Below, one piece after another: positions 25,266 to 34,105 of a stretch of 64,000 nucleotides of DNA. Where the stretch lies: assembly GCA_016703605.1 (NCBI GenBank), contig JADJBU010000026.1, forward strand, positions 310,001 through 374,000. Direction: 5' to 3'. Made by a program: the position numbers and the translations under genes. The DNA is from Candidatus Villigracilis adiacens (lineage in GTDB: Bacteria; Chloroflexota; Anaerolineae; Anaerolineales; Villigracilaceae). The notes below the pieces were generated by a model. The model worked only from the letters and a program-made list of their open reading frames with translations. It was not told the origin of the DNA and did not search any database. The number at the start of each line of letters is the position of its first letter. Positions within the stretch are counted from its first letter, which is position 1.

Positions 25266-26348
25266 TTACGGAGCATCCTTGACGTCGGCGCCAACGGCGG
25301 AGTCCCAGTTGGTGGTGATCAATTCCTTGGCGGCATTGAGCTGGTCGAGGGTGGGGAACACAGCGCCCGAAACATCAGGGAGCTTGTCCAGCAATTCCTG
25401 AGGAATCACGCCGCGAGCGCGCATGTCGGCTTCGCGGATCGGGTGACAGTAGCCTTCCATCCATAAAAGCTGACCTTCATCCGAGTACAGGAATTCCATC
25501 CACAACTTGGCGTTATCGAGGTTCGGGGCATAGGCGCTGATCGCCTGAACATACACACCTGCGAAGCGGCCGGACGCGGGGATCACTACAGTCGCATTCG
25601 GGTTGCCTTCAAAGGAGTCGACTGCGGCGAGGGCATTGTAGTCCCAGGTAATGCGGACGGGAATTTCGCCGGTGGCAACGAGGCCGTTATTGGCGATCAA
25701 AGGAATGAGGTTGCCGGCTGCGTTAAGGTCTGCAAAGAAATCGAGGCCTGCCTGGGCGTCATCCAATGAACCGCCGTTCGCAAGGGCAGCGGCATAAACG
25801 GACTGGATTGCCTGGTTGGAGGCGCGGGGGTCGCCGGAAAGCGCGATCTGTCCATTGTATTTGGGGTCGAGAAGGTCAGCCCAATCCTGCGGGACATCGG
25901 GTTGAACATCGGTATTCACGAGGAAGGACAGCACGCCATAGTAGTCGCCGTACCAGTAGCCGTCGGCATCCTTGGCGTCGTCAGGGATGGAATCCCAGGT
26001 AGAGACCTTATAGGGCTGGATCAACCCCTCTTCCTTGGAGGAGGAACCGAATGCAAAGCCCACGTCGATTACATCGGGCGCCTGGGGACCTTTGTTGTCC
26101 TTATTGGCTTTGATGGCTTCAATTTCATCCGCGGAACCCGCGTCAGGATTTAATTCATTGACGGTGATGTCGGGGTATTTGGCTTTGAACGCATCAATCA
26201 CGCCGCCATAGTTGCACCAATCGTGCGGAAGCGCAATGACGTTCAACTGGCCGGAGGCATCCGCCTCCCCGCCGCCACAAGCAGACAGCAAGGTTGCGGC
26301 AATCACGAACAGGGCAAGCACATGATAAGCAAACTTTTTCGTACGCAT
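25266..26348 (-). CDS. ABC importer substrate-binding lipoprotein
   Basis: ATG 26348 with AAGGAG six bases upstream is chosen, giving MRTKKFAYHV and the lipobox LLSAC with Cys24. The mature protein is a family 1 solute-binding protein of the PotD/FbpA/PhnS fold: ALPHDWCNYGGVIDAFKAKYP, APDVIDVGFAFGSS, YGVLSFLVNTDVQPDVPQDW and RITWDYNALAAVDSF. An NYGG loop and aromatic residues (Trp, Tyr) line the predicted site, which would suit a small cationic or zwitterionic ligand. That is inference. It is the first gene of the transporter operon. Confidence 0.9.
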   Translation of the reverse strand: MRTKKFAYHVLALFVIAATLLSACGGGEADASGQLNVIALPHDWCNYGGVIDAFKAKYPDITVNELNPDAGSADEIEAIKANKDNKGPQAPDVIDVGFAFGSSSKEEGLIQPYKVSTWDSIPDDAKDADGYWYGDYYGVLSFLVNTDVQPDVPQDWADLLDPKYNGQIALSGDPRASNQAIQSVYAAALANGGSLDDAQAGLDFFADLNAAGNLIPLIANNGLVATGEIPVRITWDYNALAAVDSFEGNPNATVVIPASGRFAGVYVQAISAYAPNLDNAKLWMEFLYSDEGQLLWMEGYCHPIREADMRARGVIPQELLDKLPDVSGAVFPTLDQLNAAKELITTNWDSAVGADVKDAP

Positions 26349-26433
26349 CTCTTTCTCCTTATTTTTTGTTTGGATTGATCGAACGAACGAAATCTCTTGC
26401 GCCAACTAATCCTGATCCCGGCACCTCCTTTTA

Positions 26434-26478
26434 TTAACAAATTGTTAACATTTTAGCATTATCAATATTCAAAGTCAA
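26434..26478 (-). promoter_or_regulatory. promoter and overlapping palindromic operator of the ABC operon
   Basis: On the minus strand TTGACT (26478-26473) is followed after 17 bp by TAAAAT (26455-26450). Immediately downstream lies TTAACAAATTGTTAA (26434-26448), a perfect dyad around one central base that would cover the transcription start. The leader between there and ATG 26348 is about 90 bases and contains an extra AAAGGAGGT at about 26420-26430. Confidence 0.65.
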
Positions 26479-26495
26479 ACCGTGAATATGTGATT

Positions 26496-27479
26496 TCAAG
26501 TGAAATTTGTCATCAGCCAGTAAATGCCCGCGCCAAACAAGGCGCTGGCGGGGATGGTCAATACCCAGGCGGTCAGGATGTCGTCCGTCACGCTCCAGCG
26601 GACTTTCCCAAAGCGCTCCGACGCGCCCACGCCAATGATCGCCGAACTGACAACCTGGGTGGTGCTGACGGGGAGCCCCACAAACGACGCGCCGAGGATG
26701 ACAAACGCCGAACTCAATTGGGTCGAGAAACTATGTACGGGGCGTATCTTGTAAAATTTGCCGCCCAGCGTGCGGATAAGCCTCCAGCCGCCGAGGGAGG
26801 TTCCCAGCGCCATCGTTCCGGCGCTGGCAAGGATGACCCAGAACGGCACGTTGAAGGAGTTCTGGACTCCGGCGACCACAAGCCCAAGGGTAATCATGCC
26901 CATCGTCTTTTGGGCGTCGTTGGTCCCGTGGCTGAACGCCAGGCTGACGGCCGTAAGAAACTGTCCGCGCCGAAAAAAGTTATTGATGCCCGGCGTGGCA
27001 TTTTGGGAGAGAAAATAAATCAACCGAAGAACAATGAAACCGATCACAAAACCGATGACCGGCGAGGTAAACAGGGCGATCAAAACCCTGTACAGACCGT
27101 CAAATTTCACCGCGCCCCATCCCGCTGAAATCATCACCGCGCCAACCAACCCGCCGATCAGGGCGTGGGAGGAGCTGCTCGGAATGCCAAAAAACCAGGT
27201 AATGAGATTCCAGATAATTGCCCCACAGAGACAGGCGATCAGCACTTCCAGGGTCAACAGGTTCGAGTCGACGATGTCGCTGCCGATGGTTTTGGCGACG
27301 GTGATGCCGAAGAGAAAAGGTCCCAGAAACTCGGCAACCGCCGTCATGCCCAGAGCCGAACGCGGAGAAAACGCCCGCGAGGATATCATGGTGGCGACAA
27401 TATTGCTGGCGTCGCGCATCCCATTGATGAATTCGAACACAAGCGCCAGAAGGATAACAAGTATCAGTAAAGGGGGCAT
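26496..27479 (-). CDS. pit: PiT-family inorganic phosphate transporter
   Basis: ATG 27479 is used, since the upstream part of the longer frame overlaps the preceding gene. The 327-residue protein has about nine to ten helices and both PiT signature repeats: FEFINGMRDASNIVATMI near the N terminus and SLAFSHGTNDAQKTMGMITLG in the second half. GIPSSSSHALIGGLVGA and GLPVSTTQVVSSAIIGVG are the paired substrate-gate loops. PiT carriers move metal-phosphate with H+ or Na+ and can run in either direction. It is coupled to the DUF47 gene 10 bp upstream. Confidence 0.92.
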   Translation of the reverse strand: MPPLLILVILLALVFEFINGMRDASNIVATMISSRAFSPRSALGMTAVAEFLGPFLFGITVAKTIGSDIVDSNLLTLEVLIACLCGAIIWNLITWFFGIPSSSSHALIGGLVGAVMISAGWGAVKFDGLYRVLIALFTSPVIGFVIGFIVLRLIYFLSQNATPGINNFFRRGQFLTAVSLAFSHGTNDAQKTMGMITLGLVVAGVQNSFNVPFWVILASAGTMALGTSLGGWRLIRTLGGKFYKIRPVHSFSTQLSSAFVILGASFVGLPVSTTQVVSSAIIGVGASERFGKVRWSVTDDILTAWVLTIPASALFGAGIYWLMTNFT

Positions 27480-27489
27480 TAACGGTATG

Positions 27490-28110
27490 TTATGCTTTCT
27501 TGACAACGATGTCTGCAATGATGTTGGCGGCTTCGTCGCCCCTGTCTGCCGCATTGGATAAGTGACGATACACCTCGCGCAGTTTCAGCATCTCGACGAC
27601 ATGGTGCAGGTCTTCGGGTCCGCTGAACAGGTCTGCCACGGCTTCACGATACACGGCTTCCACCCGGTTTTCCAGAGCCTTGGCGCGCTGGGCGTGGTCG
27701 AGCGCCACATTGGGATTCTTCGGCAGCCGCATGACGCCATGCATGATCTCGTAGGCGGCGTCCTTGAGCAGGGATGCAATCCGCAGCATGAAGGGCGTCG
27801 GCGCGACCTTGAGAATCACCATCTCCATCACGGTGGTGTCGGCGTAATCGATCACGTCGTCAATGGAGCGGGAGAGGGCGAAGATGTCTTCGCGGTCGAA
27901 GGGCGTGATGAAACTGCGGTTCAATTCGTCGATCAGGATGCGGCGGACTTCATCCGCCTCCTTTTCCTTGATGGACAGTTCCTCGGCAACCTCGGGGGCG
28001 CCGGTTTCGAAATATTTGACCAGCAGTCGCAAGCCTTCATAGGACAGGGATGCCTGCTGTTCGATCAGGTTTTGGAAAACGCTTTCTTTTTTTCTGAAAA
28101 ATCCGAACAT
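27490..28110 (-). CDS. DUF47/PhoU-like regulator of the PiT transporter
   Basis: ATG 28110 begins MFGFFRKKESVFQNLIEQQ. The frame upstream is made of repeat sequence. The 206-residue all-helical protein has the PhoU-like acidic metal-binding pattern (KEKEADEVRRILIDELNRSF, PFDREDIFALSRSIDDVIDYADT). DUF47 genes nearly always pair with pit and modulate it. The order DUF47 then pit with a 10-bp gap fits this. Confidence 0.92.
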   Translation of the reverse strand: MFGFFRKKESVFQNLIEQQASLSYEGLRLLVKYFETGAPEVAEELSIKEKEADEVRRILIDELNRSFITPFDREDIFALSRSIDDVIDYADTTVMEMVILKVAPTPFMLRIASLLKDAAYEIMHGVMRLPKNPNVALDHAQRAKALENRVEAVYREAVADLFSGPEDLHHVVEMLKLREVYRHLSNAADRGDEAANIIADIVVKKA

Positions 28111-28126
28111 GGGAGCCTTTCGGTTA

Positions 28127-28172
28127 TGGGTATATATGTAAACAGGTTCACGCGTAGACAGGTATACAAACA
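28127..28172. repeat. 8-bp-family repeat (TGTAAACAGG, GTAGACAGGTATACAAAC)
   Basis: The gap between the MttB-family and DUF47 genes holds degenerate units GTAAACAG, GTAGACAG and GTATACAA, the same family as the arrays at 15065 and 39575. Confidence 0.6.
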
Positions 28173-28176
28173 TCCA

Positions 28177-29613
28177 TCAATCGAACAGGGTTAATTCGCC
28201 CGCGATCAAACCGGGGAAGTTGGCCCGAAGCGCTGAGTCAACTTCGGGCAGGAGGAGAGGCGCGGTGTTCTTCGCCATGATGTCCCTGGCTTTTGACATC
28301 GCCTTGGTATGCGTATCCATTGCGCCTTTCTTTTCCCAGATGGTGCGGGCGTCGCGGTCGGCGATCCTGGTCATCACGGCTTCGGTCTTCATGCGGCTGG
28401 TGGTGTGTTTGGCCGTGATGAACGAGCCGCCGGGCCCGATCTGTTTGATGAGGTCGATGCCGAGATCATCGTCGCTGAAACTGACGCCGCGTTTCATGCG
28501 CTTCATCATCTGCGCGATCTCATCGTCGATGACCGCCTTGCCGAAGTCGAAGGTTTTGAGCGCGTCTATCAGACCGCCGATGTTGAACATGTCCATGCCG
28601 CCGAGCAGACCGGCAATGCCGGACATGCCTGTTTCGTAACCGGACTGCGCGTCGTTCAATTTGGAATTGGTCAAGCCGACGTACCCGCCCGAAGGCACGT
28701 TATAGTATCGCGCCATTTGCGCGAACGCCATGTGTAACATACCACATTCGATGGCGCCCGAAGTGTACGCGCCGGAGCGCATATCGGCGACCGTACCAAG
28801 CGTGGCGTAGATGGTCGGCGTTCCTTCTTTTGTCATTTGCATCAACATCAACCCGGCGAGAAATTCCGCGTTGCCCTGCGCCAGCGTCCCCGCCATGGAC
28901 ATGGGCGATGTAAGCCCGGCGTTCGGCACGATGGTCGGGTACACCGGCAAGCCTTCCTTTACAAAGAACATCACGTTCTCGGTGGAGAGATTGTCCATCG
29001 TCAGCGGCGAGACGATGGGGCAGTAATGATGCGTGAGAAACGGATGCGCTTTGTATGCCTCTTCGCCGCCCGCCACGATGTACGCCAGTTCCATGACCTT
29101 GAGCGTGTCTTTCATATCGGTCGTGGTGACGCGGATCGGTTTAAGACAATATTTGATGGACGGATACAGGCGCGAGATCGTGAATTGATCCGCGGGGGCG
29201 TCATCTGCCAGGGTGGAGATGGAGAAAATGTCGTAACCGGGTAATTCGTTGATGAGGTGGGCGATCCGCGCTATGTCTTTTGACTCGGCGCGTCTTTCCA
29301 CGCCGGTTGCTGGATCAATGATATCGGGCGCGGAACTCGCTGTAACAATGACCGGGCTATCCTGCGGGATCGTTTTATCGAATTTCGGGTCGCGCGCGTG
29401 AAAGGTAAAGGAGGGCGGAACCAGTTTTCGATATTTTTCCACGACGGCGCGCGGAAACCTTACCCGCTCCTCCTCGACGGCGCACCCGTGTTTCCGAAAT
29501 AATTCGCGCGCCGGTTCATAGCGGACCTTTAGTCCGGCATCTTCCAAAATCTCCAGCGACGCATCGTGAAGTTTTTCGACCTGTTCCTGTGTAAGTAAAT
29601 TCGCAAATGACAT
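28177..29613 (-). CDS. MttB-family corrinoid methyltransferase, non-pyrrolysine type
   Basis: The 478-residue protein matches the trimethylamine methyltransferase family along its length: LHDASLEILEDAGLKVRYEP, VIVTASSAPDIIDPATG, THHYCPIVSPLTMDNLSTEN, GAIECGMLHMAFAQMARYYNVPSGG and a C-terminal WEKKGAMDTHTKAM. It reads through without an in-frame TAG, so it lacks pyrrolysine and belongs with the MtgB-like enzymes that demethylate quaternary amines such as glycine betaine, proline betaine, carnitine or choline derivatives. The partner corrinoid protein is not encoded in this window. It follows the PfkB-like gene after 23 bp. Confidence 0.88.
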   Translation of the reverse strand: MSFANLLTQEQVEKLHDASLEILEDAGLKVRYEPARELFRKHGCAVEEERVRFPRAVVEKYRKLVPPSFTFHARDPKFDKTIPQDSPVIVTASSAPDIIDPATGVERRAESKDIARIAHLINELPGYDIFSISTLADDAPADQFTISRLYPSIKYCLKPIRVTTTDMKDTLKVMELAYIVAGGEEAYKAHPFLTHHYCPIVSPLTMDNLSTENVMFFVKEGLPVYPTIVPNAGLTSPMSMAGTLAQGNAEFLAGLMLMQMTKEGTPTIYATLGTVADMRSGAYTSGAIECGMLHMAFAQMARYYNVPSGGYVGLTNSKLNDAQSGYETGMSGIAGLLGGMDMFNIGGLIDALKTFDFGKAVIDDEIAQMMKRMKRGVSFSDDDLGIDLIKQIGPGGSFITAKHTTSRMKTEAVMTRIADRDARTIWEKKGAMDTHTKAMSKARDIMAKNTAPLLLPEVDSALRANFPGLIAGELTLFD

Positions 29614-29636
29614 GGCTCATAATCCTTGATAAAAAG

Positions 29637-30731
29637 TTATTCGACCATCGAACGCTTGATCTTTTTACGTTCCACTTTTCTTTTGGGCAGCAGTTTCGCG
29701 GCAAATTTTCGGCTTTCCTTCACAAGGCGGTTATCGATCAAGGGGTTCGTCTCTGGCAGTTGGAACATCTCGCGGATCTTGACGAACCGATTGTCGCGGT
29801 ACTGCATCCGCTCAATGCGGACAGAGTGAGCCAGTCCCTTGATCTCGCGCGCGGGGAACATCTTCAACCCGGAGCGTGTCACCTTCAACGATGCCGCCGC
29901 AATGGCAAAACGGACGGTGTCTTCCAAACTCCAGCCGTTCATGTAGCCATAAATGAAACCGGATGAAAAGGTCGCGCCCGCGCCAGAGGCATCCACTGTT
30001 TTGACCCTCGGCGCGTACGCGCGGATGATCTCGTTGCCCTGCACGACCATGCATCCCTGGCTTGCCATGGTGATGATGGCGGTCTGGATTCCGGCTTCGA
30101 TGAGTTTGCGCGCCGTGCCGAGCATGGCTTGTTTTTTACCGATCTGCGCCGCATCGGTGACCGCCTGGCAGATGGTGGTGAGACCCGAATATTTTTTCAG
30201 CAGGTCGCGGTCCTGGTGTCCGTGTTCGAGGTTCAGAAAGACGGGCACGCGATGTTTGCGGGCCTCCTGCATGGCGCGCAGGACGTGCTTCTCGCCGTCG
30301 TACCAGTCCACGTAAAGCAGTTTGGCGTTTTTGATCAACGACAGGTCTGCTGTGTCGAGTGTGCCGAGAATCTGCTCGGACCTCTGCCAGAAGTACGTGC
30401 GCGCGCCTTTTTTATCGGAGACGTTGACTTCGAGCGGAGTCCGATATTTTTTCGTGTACCGCACCTTCCCCTGCACGCCGAATTTCTTCAACTGGTCTTC
30501 GATATGATGGCCGAGCAGGTCATCCCCTACCGCCGTGCCGATCATACCGGAGGGAACGCCCCACTGGCTGAGGTTGCAGGCAATGATGGCGGCATCGTCA
30601 TAGACGTAGTCGCTGACTTCGTGGACAATGGCTCCGGTGTTCAACCTGGGCAGTTGATCGAGCGACATGATGTAGACCGGGGTCAACATGCCGAAGCCGA
30701 CGTAGGCGGGAGGAGTTGATTTTTTTGCCAT
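29637..30731 (-). CDS. PfkB-family sugar-kinase-like protein, catalytic Asp replaced
   Basis: The 364-residue protein keeps the ribokinase/PfkB fold: PAYVGFGMLTPVYIMSLDQLP at the start, AAIIACNLSQWGVPSGMIGTAVGDDLLG, AIITMASQGCMVVQG and TVDASGAGATFSSGFIYG. The normal signature is DTxGAGDxF, whose Asp is the catalytic base. Here that residue is Ala253 (GAGA). Either the protein is a pseudokinase or sugar sensor, or another base serves. The C-terminal 50 residues are Lys/Arg-rich (KLLPKRKVERKKIKR). It sits between the flavoprotein and MttB-family genes in one transcription unit. Confidence 0.8.
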   Translation of the reverse strand: MAKKSTPPAYVGFGMLTPVYIMSLDQLPRLNTGAIVHEVSDYVYDDAAIIACNLSQWGVPSGMIGTAVGDDLLGHHIEDQLKKFGVQGKVRYTKKYRTPLEVNVSDKKGARTYFWQRSEQILGTLDTADLSLIKNAKLLYVDWYDGEKHVLRAMQEARKHRVPVFLNLEHGHQDRDLLKKYSGLTTICQAVTDAAQIGKKQAMLGTARKLIEAGIQTAIITMASQGCMVVQGNEIIRAYAPRVKTVDASGAGATFSSGFIYGYMNGWSLEDTVRFAIAAASLKVTRSGLKMFPAREIKGLAHSVRIERMQYRDNRFVKIREMFQLPETNPLIDNRLVKESRKFAAKLLPKRKVERKKIKRSMVE

Positions 30732-30738
30732 AAAAATC

Positions 30739-30820
30739 TAAACACAAAGGACACGAAGTACACAAAGGGGAAACCCTTTAATGGCGCTTCCTTCGTGACC
30801 TTTGTGCCCTTCGTGTTTAA
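30739..30820. repeat. inverted pair of CACAAAGG/ACACGAAG words
   Basis: AAACACAAAGGACACGAAG (from 30739) and its near-complement CTTCGTGACCTTTGTG followed by CCCTTCGTGTTT (to 30818) form a long imperfect hairpin. Related words (CACAGAGAACACAGAGGG) occur inside the gene at 45349-47811. Confidence 0.7.
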
Positions 30821-30826
30821 AAAGAT

Positions 30827-33256
30827 TCATACTTTCAGTTTCTCGCCTTTCGGGTCGTACAGCACGCTGGCGGTCACTTCGGCTTCGAGATTGCCTTCGA
30901 TCAGTTCGATCATAAAGCGATTACCCTTCACAGCCAGTTCAATGGGAAGATAAGCGTACAAAATATTCTTCTTCACCGTAAAGCCGTACCCGCCGCTTCT
31001 CACGCGGGTAACCAGTTTATCACCATGATAGACCGCCTCGCCGCCATAGATTTGGACGAACTCATCGGTACCGGTCAGGGTCAGTGTGCAAAGCTTGCGA
31101 GTCAATCCTTCGGCTTTTTGCTTCACCAGCGCATCGCGTCCAATAAAGTCACCTTTGTTCATGTCCACGCAGAAACCGAGACCGGCTTCATAGGGCGTGG
31201 TTGTGGGCGTGATGTCTGTGGTGAAATATTTGAATCCTTTTTCAAGCCGCAGCGGATCGAGCACCTTGTACCCGCCGAGTTCCATGCCAAATTCCTTCCC
31301 GGCTTCGATGAGCATATCCCAGACCATGGTGGCGCGGTTGTTGGGGATGTACAACTCCCAGCCGAGTTCGCCCGCGTAACTTACCCTCTGAGCCAGTATC
31401 TTCACGCCATTAATAACAATGGGCTTGGTCATCAAATACGGATGCGCCTCATTGGACACATCGGAACTTGTCACCTTTCGTAACACGTCCCTAGCCTTCG
31501 GTCCCCACAACGCCAGACAGGCATGTTCCTGCGTAATATCACGGATGGATACGTCGCCATCCTTTTCATCCACGTGCATCAAAATACGGGCATGGTCATT
31601 GGCAATAAAACCAGAACCCGTAATGACCCAGAAATGATCCTCGCCCAAGCGGGTCACGGTCAAGTCAGACTCGATACCGCCATTGCGATTCAGGAATTGG
31701 GTATAGATCGCACTGCCGACTGGTTTGTCAATATTGCTGGAGGTCAGTCTCTGCAATAAAGGCAATGCGCCTTTACCTTTTAATTCGATCTTGCCAAACG
31801 AGGTCAAGTCAAACAAAGCCACACGCTCACGAGCAGCGGTGTGTTCTACGCGCATTCGCTCAAAATAAGGCGGTTTTGCCCAACCCCATTTGCGCTGATC
31901 TTCGCCCATTCGCCGCCATTCTTTGCCGGGTTCAAAGTAATTGACACGCTCCCAGCCAAACTTCTCACCGAAGACCGCGCCGTTCTCCATCAAACGATAA
32001 TGCACCGGGCTGGTACGATGCGGACGCGCTTCTTCATGTTCATCATGCGGGAACTTCAAGCGGTAGTAATACTTCACGCTTTCCATCGTGCGCTCGGCGG
32101 CATACTTGAAATCGGAATAATAATTTCCAAAACGGGTGGCACGATAGCCGTACACATCCATTGGCGCTTCACCGTCAATGATCCATTCTGCGATCAACTT
32201 GCCCATGCCGCCCGCGCCACCATACCCATTGAGCGACATGCCTGCCATCATCCAAAAGCCTTTCACGCCGGGCATTGGTCCAAGCAGCGGTTGGCAATCT
32301 GGCGTATAAGCGCCGGGGTGACGCACCAATGTGATAATGCCTGCCTGATCCAAGAACGGCAGACGGCGAATTGCGCCTTCCAACAGCATCTCGAATTGAT
32401 CCATATCACCGGGGAAGGATTTGCTGCCATGTTCCCACGGTGTGCCATCGATCCAGCGCGGAAGCGGTTTCGGCTCATAGCCACCGATCACCAAGCCGCC
32501 TTTTTCCTGACGCATATAAACCAAATTATCCGGGTCACGCAGACATGGCGTTTGATCGTTGAACTCATGTCCCGGCACAGCCCGCAATGCAATGTGTTGA
32601 TGATCGACTGGAGTCGTTGGGACATGCAGACCTGCCATGGCAGCAATGCGCGGCGCCCACATCCCCGCAGCATTGACGACGATCTCGCATCGGACTTCGC
32701 CCTTGTCTGTTACGACCGCCTCAACCTCTCCCTTCGCTGACACTTTGATTCCGGTCACGCGGGTGTTGGTGTAAATCTCCACGCCAAGTTCTTTGGCAAA
32801 ACGCGCCATCGACGTTGTCGCAGTGTACGGGTCAAGCTGACCGTCACCGGGCAGGTAAATGCCGCCGTACAATTCCTTATCCGAAATTTGCGGCATATAT
32901 TTTTTGGACTCTTCAGGTGAGATGACTTCGCAATCAAGTCCCAACGCCTTGGCGCGGCTCACACTGCGTTCCATTTCGAGCAATTGTTCTTTGCTTGAAG
33001 CCACGCGCAAACTGCCAACCGTATCAAATAAGCCAAGTTCTTTATACAACTGCACGCTATACATGCGGAAGCGCAGCATGGCTTGCGACGTAGCAAACTG
33101 AGTCACCAACCCCGCCGCGTGCGAAGACTCGCCGCTGGCGATCTCGCCCTTCTCGATAATGACCACATCCTTGCGCCCGTTCCTGGCAAGGTGATACGCA
33201 ACCTGCGCCCCATAAATCCCCCCACCGATAACAACGATCTCTGCGTGTGATTTCAT
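30827..33256 (-). CDS. dimethylglycine/sarcosine-dehydrogenase-like flavoprotein with GcvT domain (first copy)
   Basis: The 809-residue protein has an FAD-binding DAO domain (VVIGGGIYGAQVAYHLARNG, 8-27), the SSHAAGL site at 44-50 whose His46 matches the residue that binds FAD covalently in dimethylglycine dehydrogenase, a linker FAO_M domain, and a C-terminal GcvT/aminomethyltransferase domain (about 430-809; LFDLTSFGKIELKGKGAL, VSYAGELGWELYIPN). Such enzymes remove N-methyl groups by oxidation and pass the one-carbon unit to tetrahydrofolate. It is the second gene of the leftward unit after the DeoR-type regulator gene. A paralog is at 35041. Confidence 0.9.
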   Translation of the reverse strand: MKSHAEIVVIGGGIYGAQVAYHLARNGRKDVVIIEKGEIASGESSHAAGLVTQFATSQAMLRFRMYSVQLYKELGLFDTVGSLRVASSKEQLLEMERSVSRAKALGLDCEVISPEESKKYMPQISDKELYGGIYLPGDGQLDPYTATTSMARFAKELGVEIYTNTRVTGIKVSAKGEVEAVVTDKGEVRCEIVVNAAGMWAPRIAAMAGLHVPTTPVDHQHIALRAVPGHEFNDQTPCLRDPDNLVYMRQEKGGLVIGGYEPKPLPRWIDGTPWEHGSKSFPGDMDQFEMLLEGAIRRLPFLDQAGIITLVRHPGAYTPDCQPLLGPMPGVKGFWMMAGMSLNGYGGAGGMGKLIAEWIIDGEAPMDVYGYRATRFGNYYSDFKYAAERTMESVKYYYRLKFPHDEHEEARPHRTSPVHYRLMENGAVFGEKFGWERVNYFEPGKEWRRMGEDQRKWGWAKPPYFERMRVEHTAARERVALFDLTSFGKIELKGKGALPLLQRLTSSNIDKPVGSAIYTQFLNRNGGIESDLTVTRLGEDHFWVITGSGFIANDHARILMHVDEKDGDVSIRDITQEHACLALWGPKARDVLRKVTSSDVSNEAHPYLMTKPIVINGVKILAQRVSYAGELGWELYIPNNRATMVWDMLIEAGKEFGMELGGYKVLDPLRLEKGFKYFTTDITPTTTPYEAGLGFCVDMNKGDFIGRDALVKQKAEGLTRKLCTLTLTGTDEFVQIYGGEAVYHGDKLVTRVRSGGYGFTVKKNILYAYLPIELAVKGNRFMIELIEGNLEAEVTASVLYDPKGEKLKV

Positions 33257-33271
33257 GACGTCTCCGTGTAT

Positions 33272-33310
33272 TGTCTGTAAACTTGTCTACCTGTCTATCT
33301 ACCTGTCTAC
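33272..33310. repeat. 8-bp-family repeat (TTGTCTACCTGTCTATCTACC)
   Basis: Units GTCTGTAA, CTTGTCTAC, CTGTCTAT and CTGTCTAC lie between the flavoprotein and regulator genes. The last one supplies the stop codon (TAG) of the regulator gene at 33307-33309. Confidence 0.7.
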
Positions 33311-34098
33311 TTTCCCACAGCGCCATTCGCAAGAAAAACTTCGATGGAATATTCCGCCAATTCCTTCTTCGCCTGCTTGCCAAACCCGGCGTCTGTGACC
33401 AGCGTATCCATCGCATCGATATTCGCCACATGGAAATTGGAAACCGCCCCCCACTTGCTGTGATCCGAGACAATGATCACCTGTCCTTTTGTACGCTCGA
33501 TCATTTTGCGCACCACCTCGGCTTCAGGCGCGGTGGGAACCGTCAGCCCATGTTTTAGGGAGATTCCATCCACGCCAAGAATCAGCTTATTGGCAAAGAC
33601 CATGTTCAAACTGTCCAGCGCGAAGCGGCCGGAAAGGGAGTTGGAACGAGCCTGGAATTCGCCCCCGGTCAAATTGAGAGAAAAGCCCGGGTCCCCGATA
33701 TCCACCAACGCGCTGACGTTATTTGTGAAAACAGTGATACGCGGACTGCGCGGAATGTGCGAAAAGACCTGGGTCGCAGTGGTGCCGCTATTAATAAAAA
33801 CAATATCGCCCTCTTCGATGAGCGAGGCGGCAAGTTCGCCGATCAGTTTTTTTTCTTCGGGAAAATTCTTTAGGCGCAGTTGATATTCCTGCTCGAAGAT
33901 CACGCGCTGATTCAGAATCGCGCCCCCGTGCGCGCGTTCGAGGACGCCCTTTTGCTCCAGCCATTCGAGGTCGCGGCGCACCGTGGCTTCGGACGCTTCG
34001 AGCAAATCCATCAGATCGGCTGTGCGCGCAATTTGATGAATGCCAAGATATTCCTGAATTTTCTCTCTGCGTTGGGCTGGAATGAGGGGTTTACCCAT
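33307..34098 (-). CDS. DeoR-family transcriptional regulator
   Basis: ATG 34098 is chosen: it gives the standard N terminus (MGKPLIPAQRREKIQEYL) and 263 residues. The upstream frame crosses the promoter and the divergent gene. The helix-turn-helix is ARTADLMDLLEASEATVRRD. The C-terminal sensor domain (INSGTTATQVFSHIP, NNVSALVDIGDPG, LGVDGISLKHGLTVP, VIVSDHSKWG) binds phosphorylated sugars in this family. The -10 box ends seven bases before the ATG and there is no Shine-Dalgarno sequence, so the message is probably leaderless. It is the first gene of the leftward unit and the best candidate controller of both directions. Confidence 0.9.
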   Translation of the reverse strand: MGKPLIPAQRREKIQEYLGIHQIARTADLMDLLEASEATVRRDLEWLEQKGVLERAHGGAILNQRVIFEQEYQLRLKNFPEEKKLIGELAASLIEEGDIVFINSGTTATQVFSHIPRSPRITVFTNNVSALVDIGDPGFSLNLTGGEFQARSNSLSGRFALDSLNMVFANKLILGVDGISLKHGLTVPTAPEAEVVRKMIERTKGQVIIVSDHSKWGAVSNFHVANIDAMDTLVTDAGFGKQAKKELAEYSIEVFLANGAVGK

Positions 34099-34105
34099 TT
34101 GAGGG

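Noticed and set aside
22374..26348. Naming the importer as PhnSTUV or PotABCD
   Set aside because: The ATPase and permease families are shared by several substrates and the binding protein does not settle it.
26341..26405. Longer start of the binding protein at TTG 26405
   Set aside because: The signal peptide and lipobox require ATG 26348, which has a good ribosome binding site.
28177..29613. Pyrrolysine-containing trimethylamine methyltransferase
   Set aside because: The frame is continuous without an in-frame TAG, so pyrrolysine is not encoded.
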